Assembly: GCA_958510875.1 (NCBI GenBank)
Contig: OY294068.1
Location: forward strand, 157,640,388 to 157,704,387
DNA length: 64,000 bases
Source of the DNA: Endomychus coccineus
Lineage: Eukaryota > Arthropoda > Insecta > Coleoptera > Endomychidae
Reading direction: 5' to 3'
A program made the translations under genes and the position numbers. The notes under the pieces are model-generated. The model saw only the letters and a list, made by a program, of their open reading frames with translations. It made no database searches and was not told the origin of the DNA. The stretch's first letter is position 1, and every line of letters begins with the position of its first letter. Positions 40,701 to 52,700 of the stretch are shown here, piece by piece.

Positions 40701-43700
40701 GTTCCCATAACAATATCCAATTTCATATTCGGCACTACAAATAATTGCATCTCTAGACTTGACTTCCCTATTATAATATGCTCAGTAATCATTTTTGATA
40801 CTTCAGTAATTTTCTTTCCACTAATATTTACTAATTCTACTTTTGGTATTTTCAATTGATTTGTTAATTTTATTTCAGACAATAGTTCTTCCCTTATTAA
40901 TGATAGTTCGGATCCTGTATCACACGTAATTTCTACTTCTTTCCCTTTTAAAAAACCTTTTAATTTAATTAAACCTATACTTTCATTTTCTTCCCTTTGC
41001 TGTTCGTAGTCAATGTATTCCCTCTGATGTTCATATAATACATTAACGTGGTATTCGTGCTTTCTTAAAAATCCTGATTTTGTTGATTATTTTGACTTGA
41101 AGAGTCTTCCCTTTCCATATTACTTTCTATCCTACTACAGTTTACTTCCCTTTGATTGTTTTCATTTCTACTATTATTTCTATTATTATTATTATTTTGA
41201 CTTCTATTATCCCTATATCTATTTCTATTTTGATTAGCATTATTTCCATTATATCTATTTTCCCTATTATAATAATTTTGGTTTCTATTATCCCTATTTC
41301 TAAAATTGTTTTGATAATTATTATTTTGGAATCTATTATTATAATTTTGATTTCCCCTGTAATTGTTCCTGTTATCATTATATCCATTTTGTTGCCTAGT
41401 TCCTATGTTATCCTTATTATCAATTCTATTTAAGTATGATAGTAGTTGATTCATGTTTTTAATATTTGCAATGGCTATTGCCTCAGATATTTGACTTCGA
41501 TACTGTCTTGAAATGTATAAAACTATCTCTTCCTCTCTCATTTTAGGTTCTAAATATTGTGCTTCATTATATAGGCTAAGTGCATAAGCACTCATGCTTT
41601 TTCTAGTCCCTTCTATATACTTCCTAAAATATAACCTTTCTCGACATTTCGACTGCTCATTTTCACCCCAAAAATTATTTAAAAATTCATCTATAAACTC
41701 ATCTAAACTATTTAATTCCCTTTCTTTGCAATTGAACCACAACAATGGTTCATCAACCAATCGTTCTCTTATTAATTTTTTCATTCTCTCTATATTCCTT
41801 TCATACTGTATTTCATTTTTCAAATCTTTAACAAAAATGCATGGATGTAATAATTTTATGTTTCCATTAAATTTTATTGTATTCTCATGACCTACATTTC
41901 TGTATTCTATATTCATTCTCTCTTCGGATCTATTCTCAATTCTTTTTATTCTTTCATCTTGTTCATTTATCATTTTTTCCTGATTTTCTTTCATACTTTG
42001 TACATTCACATTTACATTCTCTTCAATATTCTTCCCCATATCATTCATTCTATTTTCCATAATATCTATTTCTTTCTCTACATTATTAAACTTTCTATTT
42101 ACAAAACTATTATATTCTTCTAATTTATTATCTATACTTTCTTCAACATGTTGTCTTATTTCCTTTTTCTCAGTTTCAACTATTCTCATAATTTCCTCAG
42201 TTCTTTTATCAAATTTATCATTCACTCTCTTAAGTTCATCTCTTATTTCACTCATACCTTGTTCAATTTTAGCATTTGTTTCCTTCGTTTCATTAGCTTT
42301 TAAATTTAAACTTTCAAGCAATCTCATTATTTGTGATTGACTATCTATTATTGGTGGTCTTTCTGCACTAATCATTTCACCCTCTTGATCAAATCCTATC
42401 AATTCTGGAGTCCTCTGTCTATCTCCTTCCATTTTTACTTTCTTATTAATTAATCTAGTTCTTTAAATTATTTTGATACGCGGTTCTATTTCTTTTTTCA
42501 AATGGCCTCACGTTTGAGCGACAATTATTGATTAAACTCTTATGAGTTTATTTTGCCCCACGTTGTGGTGACAATTATTAACTAAACTCTTACTGAGTTT
42601 ATTTTTATTTATTGATTATTATTAATGCTTCCGGCTAGCTTTTAATTTATTGATTATGAATAATAATGAACTTTCTCTTTTTTATTATTATTATTTTATG
42701 GAATTAAACACAATATTCTTTGAATGTTGAAAAGTTTCTATATTTAAATCTCTATGACTCTATTTATCTCGGGTTTCTAATTTACAATTTTATTTTATGT
42801 TCTAAGCATAGAACTAGCTTTAACCTCAAAACTATTCAATATTAATAGTTGTTTACAAAATTACAAACGACAATCTTTCTTTCAGATTTACAAATAACAC
42901 TACAATGGAGATATAATAATAAACAAACTTACTTTTAGTTTATATCCAAAAGTGTGTTTAACTATGTTGGCAATTTTCAATTTAATTCTTTTATAATTTC
43001 GTTGATGATTCACTTTTACACAATACTATGCTTTTTCACAATAATCACAGGTAACTAATTTGGATTACTTCTTCTTGAGAATCAGGAACTGTTGATAATA
43101 CTTTGTTTTATCCTTTTAGATAAAACATGAAACTTTTCGATGATTTATTGAAATTATTGATGAATGGCAATCGTTGGAAATTTCTTCTTAATTGGAGGTT
43201 ATTACAGCCTTTTTACTGAATTCAGATACTTGGATAATCGTTGACTTTATATAAAACTTATTAACTTTGGTTTCTTTGAACCTATCGAAGTTTGGAACAC
43301 TTTCGTTCACTGGTTTATTATAGGTTATAAAATTTTGGTGAGTTGCAGTAGTACTTTCAGCCTACAGATGTAATGGCAAACTGAACTTCTTTACTTTCAG
43401 ATTCGTTTTTATAGGCCTCCAAAACCGACGCTACTTTATGTCATAATCAACCTATGAGATGATTGCTTTTCAAATCAAGCATGCCAAGTTAATTGTTGTG
43501 AAACTGACACAAGTCTTCATTGTTACCAGATTGACATTGGAAATTCCTATTGACCAATCAGAATTTAGTATTCTTTACTTTTTGAATTATTTGATATTTT
43601 CAACTTATTTTAATTGTTAGTGATTCCTTCTTTTTAAATTAATATTGCCTACATTTTTCCCCACACTTTGGTATAATATAACCTATGATTGGGTTATTAT

Positions 43701-46700
43701 TAATATGATTATTCCCATATTTATGGTTTTCTTGACAGTTACTTATTCTTAAATCTAATACATATCATATTATATCAATAACATTCTTTTAACATTACAT
43801 AACTCAAATTTACTAATCCTAACTTACATCTATAACATTATTCAATGTTTTGTACTATCTCATGATAGTTTTGTAATCATTTTACTTATGATTTATGATT
43901 TCGTTACACTGAACGTTTCTTCACTTTCACTGAAGTTCTTGTTTATCACTTCTTATTCTATTACATCGTTGTTTATTATGTTTTACATTGTTAATATTAA
44001 TATCCTAACTATTATTTAGCTTTTATTATTGTTTTTAATTCCATAAAATATTTTTTATTTGATCTTTTCTGATTTTCATAGTTCGGTAAGTTATTATTTT
44101 TAAATTTTTATTGTCTATGAAATGAAATCATAACAATATATATACGTTTTTTTGCCATTTTTTGCACAAAATGGAAAATATATCCAAATGTATGCATTTT
44201 ATCGAAAAAATGAAGAGGAGTAAAGTTGTTCAGAATTAAATTTCCTATGAAAATGCATTATTTGATTTTCCGATTTGTGTTGATAAAATTTTCCACGAAT
44301 TTTCCATCATGAGGCTGAAACAAAAAATGCAAGCACACGTGTCTTTCTTAAATAACATAAAATACTAAAAAAACGTTTCACAATTTCATAATATTGTTTG
44401 AATGGTAAAATGAAAATAAAAAGAGAAACTAACGTTGAAAATCATGGGAAAATTAATTTCCCGCGCCCGGGAAAACTGCGAAGAAAATCGGAAAATCAAA
44501 TAATGCATTTTTATAGGAAATTTAATTCTGAACAACTTTACTCCTCTTCATTTTTTCGATAAAATGCATACATTTGGATATATTCTCCATTTTGTGCAAA
44601 AAATGGCAAAAAAACGTATATATATATCTATTCTGACGAATGCTAATATGCGCGCGCAGGCGCGTCAGTGCCACATGTTTTCAGATACCAAAACCTACAC
44701 TTTGGTACAAAAATTGAGCTGTACCCAAAAATTTCGATGAAAATCTCCTATAATGACTGGACTATATACAAGCCACTTCTACAAGAGGCTGCCCTCCGCT
44801 TTTGTGATGTCTCGTAGTCGATAGACTTTTGGAAGAGGCAGGGTTTGATGCCCAAGGGTGGTGAACCACTAGTGCACCGAGGGGCTCAGGAACAACCCTG
44901 TCAAAATTTGTTGACTAGGAAACGTAAGCTGGGAACACTGCCAGAGACTCCTTTCTCTGGCAAGGTTCTGCCATTTAAAGAATCGGTGAAGTTTCTGGGA
45001 GTAATTCTAGACTCTAAATTGACCTGGTGCGAACATCTCGAATATAGAGTAAGGAGGGCCTCTGCGTCCTTTTGGGAGTGTAGGAGAGCTTCCAGCAACA
45101 CATGGGAATTACAGCCAAAGTACTTTTATTGGATCTATACCAGTGTGAACAGGCCTATGGTCACCATGCTGCGGTCGTGTGGTGTTGGGGACAAGGACTG
45201 GTATGTCCCAGCGCCCTTGAACCGACTGCAGCGGCTTGCATGCTCACATATATTGAGTGGTATGAGGTCGGTTTTAACGAGAACTCTTCAAGTTCAGGCC
45301 GGATTACCACTTCTACACTTATATATAAAAGCTGAAGCCATGAGAACGGCGTATAGGTTAAGGGGCCTAGGTCACTGGATCAAAAAGCACTACTCTCGTA
45401 GACACTGTCGTCTTAACAAACACCACCATATCATGGGCATCACAGATGAGCCTATATGTAGGAAATGCCGATAGGTCGAAAAAACTGCCTCACACATCCT
45501 GTTAGATTTCCCAGGTTACACATTCCTCAGGGACCGCAACTTCGGCGAAGCTAAACTGCTCCCAGTAGAACTTATGGAAGCCAGCGTTAGCTATATTCTG
45601 AGTTTCTGACGGACCACAAACCTGCTAGAATAGAATGGGTTTCTGACCACAGGGCGCACAATGGGCTCAACTAAGTGGCCTAAGTGTATTTGTGGATTAA
45701 GCTCCTCCCCCTCAAGTAATGATGATGAATATAATTAAAAATTATACTCAATTCAATCCCTAACAAATTATCTCTTCAACAACCAATTCTATTATCAAAC
45801 CTAATTTATCAATGCAAAATCATATCAAATCATAATAATTTAGCACCGGCAACGTAGTTTAAATCTGAATAATTATACAATTCATAAAAGTATATTAGAG
45901 ATCTCTATCAAAGACATGAATGAGTGTTTATTTGGGTATTCAGCCAAAAAATTACAATCTATGTGGAAAAGGACATATGTCTTTGGAGACAGAGGACATC
46001 ATAAATTAGTAAAACCATCGGACTTGTAATAAACGTATAATTTGCTTAGAAGGTCCTGCCAACGTGTTAATTGAATTGAAATCCTTGAAGTTTTTCTCCA
46101 TTAAATCTGACGTAATCCGCACTAAGGCAAAAATTGGAGGCTAAGATCTCCCATTTGAACACGCAGTTCCGTCTGATGGCATTGTTAATTGAATTTTTAT
46201 ATTTTGTAAAAACTTCAATATAGGATAGACGGACGTTTCAGGTGAGTGCAGTGAATTAGTTGAATCCTATCATATCCTTATTCTGTATGAATTAATAATC
46301 GATTTTCGGAATTGATAATAATAATGTACACCTTCAAAGATATATCTATATGGGAGTTGGTTGACACTCATACCAGCCTTCTCCTAAAGCCTTTAGACTT
46401 TAGTCGTTCAAAAATAAGTGAGATCAAAGAGTTATTACCTTGCAACGTCAAAATTTTGAACGAAAAATACGAAAGTATTGCCAAAACCAGAGAAAGACAA
46501 AAAGGTCGCATTTACCCCACTTCACATTGCATTAAATTGAAAGAGGATGAGAGATAATACACGTTCACATAGTTTGAGATGAACATGAACTAAGAGAGAG
46601 CAGCCAGAGCACCAGCTGAATTTAGGGACTTATCACGGTTCGAAGTTGCTTTGTTTACATTGCTCCTTCAATCTGATTAATAAGAAATCTTAGGCTTGAC

Positions 46701-49700
46701 TTTTGTTTACTTGTTATCATGTTCAATTTTAAATATTGGGAACTTACCATGTTTTTGACCCATTTATTTGCCTGTGCTTGGGGATCGATGAACAGCGGCC
46801 AACGTTTCGAACAAGAAACCAAAACAGCATTCTCCGTTGATAAATAATCCCTGGGTAATCCATTTATCTGCCAGGATCTAATAAGAATTGGCTCACCCAA
46901 AATTTGTACAGTGTCAAAATGTTCGGTATGCGGAATCTTCTTTTCGTCCACGACTTTCATCCATTCGGCAAGCAGACCCCTCCTGTACTTATCCGTAAAG
47001 GGAGTCAGATAAGCGATGGCACCTGCACTGATGAGAATGTCGCCGGTCACATTAGTCACGTTAATATCGATGTTCTCTATAGTAGAGAGCCATCGTACTT
47101 TTTCATCGGCCAACCCAGTTAATAACCTAACGGCCCTGTTCATTCTTTCCTCGCACATGGCCATGCTCCTCTCTTTTTCTTCTCTGAACGCTATTTTAGC
47201 AGCCAATTGCACTTGAAGGACTCCTAAGCTGTCCATTACTTCTTTCATCTTGGCTTTCGCTAGGGCCAACTTTTTCTCTGTTATCGCGAGATCATCTTGG
47301 GCTTGTTTCAAGGCAGCTTTTTTGGGAGCTACGCTCTTATTCACGAAATAGAATTTGTACATTGCATGGACCCACATGCAAAGGGACGTGCAAGCTTTCG
47401 AAACCTAGAAATCGACAATCAAATAATGTAAATTCATGTTCACAATTAAGGATGAATGTACTCATTCCCTATTTTTATTCCTTTATTTTAACTTATAAGG
47501 AGTGTTTTTATACCGTGATAGAACTTCTGATCGAAGTAACTAGTTATCATGTATCGTATCACAGATCTAAGGTTATTTTTATTCAGTAAAGATCAACGCC
47601 AAAGCAACAGTTGCAATTGGTGTAAATTTATTATGGAAATCCTGTTTCTGTTCAAAAAAATTACAGATCGCTGCGATCATTCTACGATCGACATATTCGT
47701 CGAACCTACGGTCGTACATACAGATCTGGGAACTCGAGGCTGTTTCCTATGTGAGAAGTGACTCCGCTAAGCGTCAACTGTAGCGTAGTACCAAAAAGGT
47801 TGGCGCAGTAGTCGAAGATTGATCTCTGACACTATACGCCGTGTTCTCTGACAACTGTCATTCTTGACTTGTAAACACAAGAAATACCTGCGTTTTTAGA
47901 AAAAATGACGAAACCGTGCATTTTGCCGAAATGCACACGGGGTACAAAAGTGTAGAGCAAGAAACTTCTGTTTTTAAAGTGCCGAAAGATGCGGAAATAC
48001 GAAAAAAGTGGATGCTTGCGATTTGGGATATAATCGTTTTAACGAGGTCTTTTATGTGTGCGAAAAAGAGGAAGTTATTTTTAAGGTAAGTATAGTATAT
48101 TAAAGAACGAGTTTCCTAAGACTCGTCTTAAAGCACGAATTCAAGTTTAAAAAACGAGTGGCGAAGCCACGAGTTCTTTTAAAGAATGAGTGCTTCAAGG
48201 TCTTAGGAAACGAGTTGTTTATACTATTTTTTGTAATTTGCCCTTTTTATGCCGTTTTTAAACAAAAATGTTTAATTTAGTCCATTTAGGGATTTTTATG
48301 GTGGTTGGTAACATCTTAATTTTGAAAGTCAAAATTTGATTCAGTGGTTCTGTGATCGCTTTTGTTTCCGTAATTTTAGTTTCGTCTCTACTGGAAAGAG
48401 CAATAACACTAGAAAACGACTATTAGTACAAATATCTAAACCATATTGTGTATTAGCTGAAATCAATTCTTCCACTGGACACGTCGATGACTTTCTCTTC
48501 TTGAGTTGTTGATGCTCGACACTGTCATTTAAACTGACATAATGATGACAAGATAATTCCGCATCAAGCTCGCCATCCTAAAAATGTAAAAAGTTCCGTG
48601 CTTTTTTTGGATATTAAGACACGGCAAGTGATGACGTTGCGTTCGTTAATGGGTCTATTAGAAAATCAAAATGGAGGCAAATTACAAAAATACATTTTGA
48701 CAAGAGTAACAGTTCTATTCCCTCTCAAATCAGAATAGTAAATATTGCGTTACGAGAAAAATTATTTTACTCAAAATGTGCGGTTATTATCTATCAATCT
48801 TTGTATTGTGTGGCTTGAAATTAGAACGATATGACGCCTAATCCTGAGATCAAACTTCGATCCATGCGCTAGCAAGCTGCTGAGCGGGAAACTACGAGTT
48901 TGGCGACGCGTAAGAGACATGTCAAACATATGAGTTCCCAGACCTGTATGTACGACCGTGGTCGAACCGAAGATAATTCGGCAAACCATAGATCAATTTC
49001 GTACCTCGTTTTCGCTACTCGACATAGTTAAATGTGAGGCGGTGGATACTGAAAAGAATATTGGCGCTGTGAGCAAAGTGTCGTAAAAGATCCAAATACC
49101 TAGATATGGCACTGTACGCTACAATTGGATCTGTGCGCTGTGCGTCTACTTTATGGATTTTTTCCAAACAAAATTGCATGTTTGTTGACTGTTATAGTGA
49201 ACTACAATCGATGAAAATGAATCAAAACAAGGAAGCGGCATTTACACACAAAGCTGACAAAGTCTAGACATCTGGCAAACCTAGTTCTCTCAACGGCCAC
49301 CCATAAGTTGTAGAGGCCGTTCCGGTACCAAATTCAACACATCTTATAAGGTTAGACTTTTGTTTAGCTTGAATGAATTGCAGTATTTGCAAAGCCGCAA
49401 CTTTCGCATATATACAAGCCTAATCGCCCCCATTTGTTCTGTTCCTGGTCACCAAACTAATGAGCCTATAAACCACGGATTTGAACCATTCAAGTTTCAA
49501 ATCATCATGTTTTCTAACAACCCTCTTGCATATCATAAAGGAGCACGCAGCAATTCAGCTTGTCAGTAACACCGACAATCTTGCATCCATGATACCGGAT
49601 AAATATTGAGTGCTGAACATCTTCAACTGTCTGTTGATGAGATATCAAGTATTCTGGGCCTGACGCTCTCGATATTCCTTTTTCTGGTAGAAGGAAAATT

Positions 49701-52700
49701 TATTCGAGATAATCAAAAAGTGGTCTAGTACAAGGTTACACACGAAAGGTGGGCATATTGTCACAACACCTGGGCGCTCGATTGTGACGTCACAAGTCAG
49801 AGGATATGTTCCAGCTGATCACACGTACGTTATGGCACGATGCTGCCGACAGTAGAACAAAAGTTTTATTTATTTTTTAATCTCACTAACTTGTAACTAT
49901 ATGGAAAACTTTTGTATTATTAATTTTAGGAAAAAAGTTATTCTTCATAAAAAGTTCTGCGTGTTCTAAAATCTAAAATACGATCATCAGATATTAATTT
50001 TTTTTCAGTCGTATACACGGTTTGTCAAAAAGTATGAATTTTACTCAAGAGTAAAGTACTTTTATATTTGACAATATCGAAAATTGCTATAGAGAAAAGT
50101 TGATCAGAACTAAAAAGTACGTTCAAATATGCAATTACAACCATTTACATTGAAAAATTAGGTTTTGTTATTTTTTACTAATCTTTTTATTTTGAATGAA
50201 CATTTATCTCTTGTGATTATGAAACACATGATGACTAATACTAGATATAAATAGAAATTTATTTTTCACTCATTTCACTAATGCCTCGACATATCCACCC
50301 TCAGGTTCAGTACATAAATCATTCGTATGTCAGTGCATCCTAGATTACATGTAACTACAGTTAAATGCATTGATATTGTAGACGAAAAAAAAATTTTTTT
50401 TCAATGTAAATGGATCTAATTGCATATTTGAACGCAGTTTTCAATTCTGATCAACTTTTCTTCATAACAATTATCGATATTGTCAAATATAAAGGTACTT
50501 TACTCTTGAGTAAAATTTATATTTTTTGACAAACCGCGTATACGACTGAAAAAATTTAATATCTGATGATTGTATTTCAGATTTTAGAACATGCAGAACT
50601 GTTTATAATTACTTTTTTTCCTAAGATTACTAATAAAAAAGTTTTCCATATGGGTACAACTTAGTGAGACATACTGTATGAGGATTTCCTGTTTAAACGG
50701 TGTTGCCAGACATGAAGTGAGTCCTTAGTTGCACTCCCTTTGCTCTATTTAACGTAAAATGTAATGTTTTCAAATGGATCTGTTTGAAATTTTCCTAACA
50801 ATTTTTAATTTAAATTATGCTGATTCAAACAATACCGAATTATTTCTGGAAAAACTCCGTGGACTGTGTGTCACCATGCAGTATGCGTCTGTGTTGTTTA
50901 TTCATTTAAAGCTTTTTATAGTTTACCTTTGACGATAGGTTACTGAAAATCCTTAATCGTTGCCCTTTGAGGGGATTTTTACATTCTTTATTTTCCATCA
51001 AGTTAATATAATATTTATAAACTGGGCTGTTGATTTGGAATGCTCTATATTTGAACCAAATTGAAGTAGAGATCGTATAACATATTCATTGAATACCTCA
51101 AGGGCTACTTTAACATTTTCCCGTTCCATATTGTAGGATAGAGTGCTTTCAAAGTCAAAGAATATCCAAATTTTAACAATTTATCATGCTCTACTTCATG
51201 CATTTTTTTAAAGCATAAAATGAGACAATGTTCTCGTCTTCCGAGTCGAAGTTGGAATACTGCTTAATTTGATTGGGTTTTAAATTTAGCCAATTATTCT
51301 TTATGCATTTGAGAATGTGAACCGATGAAAGATACTCAACTTATGCTTAGAAAAATTTTTCATGGCTTTGCTGTTGAGCGCATTATTCTCACTTATAATA
51401 CAGAATATTTTGTAAACAATTTGTCATAATTTTAAAATAATTGACTTCATAAATATAAACAATAATTTGTGATTTATTTTGACATGAACAAATATGGACA
51501 ACCTCTTTGAATTAACACTAACAATCTTAAACACTAATGCTAATGCAAGTAACGTCTTATTGCAATATTTCCGGCTTTACTTTTTTCACTCTAAAAATGG
51601 TCTAATATGGATCTCATCAAATAAAAGTTACACGTTATTTAAATTTTTTTTTAATTTGAATTGATTTTGGTCCTATGTAAAGAACATTTGCTTTTAACTA
51701 CCGAATCGCTCAACCATAGATTGAAACCAGATTAAGAGTGAGTGAAATTTAAAGCTTTCATCTTTTAAGAAGCCATTTTTCAACGAACTTTATTCAGCCA
51801 TAACACTTTCATACATGCTCATTTACAGGTAAAAACAATTACCAATGAATATAAAATTTTCCTGTTAAACACTGATATTTATCACCTATGATAACCGATA
51901 CTAGTCATGCGCCATTGAGACTAAACGGTACTGTCGTAAGCCTCATGCACCAAACCTTTTGTTTATGACGTCACACTATAAGTTTGAGTTCAGCGACCAG
52001 GTCTCGTGAATATAGGGGGTATTGGCATAGTACTCAACCACTACAGTGACCATGAATAGTCAGTGTACAACCACTAAAGTACCCTTATAGAAAATCTGGA
52101 CGTGAGCATTCAGCGCTTGAAATAAGAGACCGGAAAGAGAAGCCTCTGCCTCCTCTCGGACCAATTATGGCGGACGGCGGTTGTGTGATGTCAGACGACA
52201 CTTTATGAGCTCCATGTGGAAGTAAACAAATCGGTCTGTGTTTGTTCGAATGCTTATGTAATTTATAAATATTTCAAGTGAAATTAGCTTGCATTCATTA
52301 GTAAACAAAGATATACAATACAAAACTTACTTGAATAAGCTGCTGTTTCCCGCGCTATTAATCGTACGAGGACCAGTTTTGTCCAGATTTTTTATATGGA
52401 TACTTTTCCAATCACAGGGAGATACAAATAACGTGATTGTGGTTGAGGGACAGTTAGTTGAGCTTCACATAATCACATGATGTCTTAAACGACATTGCTT
52501 TGTATTGCTAAGATCATGGAATGTGTTATAGAATGCACCTTCAATGAGAAGAAAAATTCCCTGATAGATTTCTTCAGTTGCTAACGTTAACTATAATGGT
52601 GATGTGCGGTATTTCAAAATTTGCTTGGAATATATTCATGTTGAACTGGTTAAGCAGGTTTTCAGACAATGCGTCTTTCTCAATGTGAATATCAACAGAT

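Larger units (their letters stand above)
36319..44135 (-). mobile_element. Ty3/gypsy retrotransposon with 1,611-bp LTRs
   Basis: A complete minus-strand element of 7.8 kb: 5' LTR at 42525-44135, gag, pol and 3' LTR at 36319-37929, flanked by ATATA duplications. Both LTRs are 1,611 bp and nearly identical (I saw four differences), so insertion is recent. A purine tract AGGGGAATT precedes the 3' LTR. There is no env: only about 90 bases lie between the pol stop and the 3' LTR. Confidence 0.93.
36168..44764. mobile_element. Foldback MITE split by gypsy element
   Basis: The outer ends are TA-GTCCAGTCATTATAGGAG (36168 on) and its inverted complement ending at 44762-TA, with TA duplications as in Tc1/mariner-type MITEs. 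The left arm (36170-36318) matches the inverted right arm (44628-44762). Beyond the gypsy insertion the arms continue (44141-44280 against 44490-44627). Without gypsy the MITE is about 771 bp and almost fully palindromic. No coding capacity. Confidence 0.85.
35708..46747 (-). other. Dynein intron 9 (11 kb), nested transposons
   Basis: Holds a non-LTR element broken by a MITE that is itself broken by a gypsy element (all listed). From 45.72 to 46.75 kb I see nothing recognisable. Confidence 0.7.

Noticed and set aside
41150..41420. Repeated TTATTATT-type pattern that could be mistaken for a CRISPR-like or satellite array
   Set aside because: It has no fixed repeat length or spacers and is explained by low-complexity gag coding sequence; CRISPR is not expected in an animal genome.
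41142..41433. Ile-rich open frames on both strands
   Set aside because: They are other-frame readings of the AAT/ATT-rich codons that encode the Asn-rich gag tail.
35825..45720. Possibility that dynein exon 10 was captured inside the neighbouring LINE
   Set aside because: The exon has proper splice sites and the LINE coding remnants start only after it; simple insertion of the LINE into the intron is enough.
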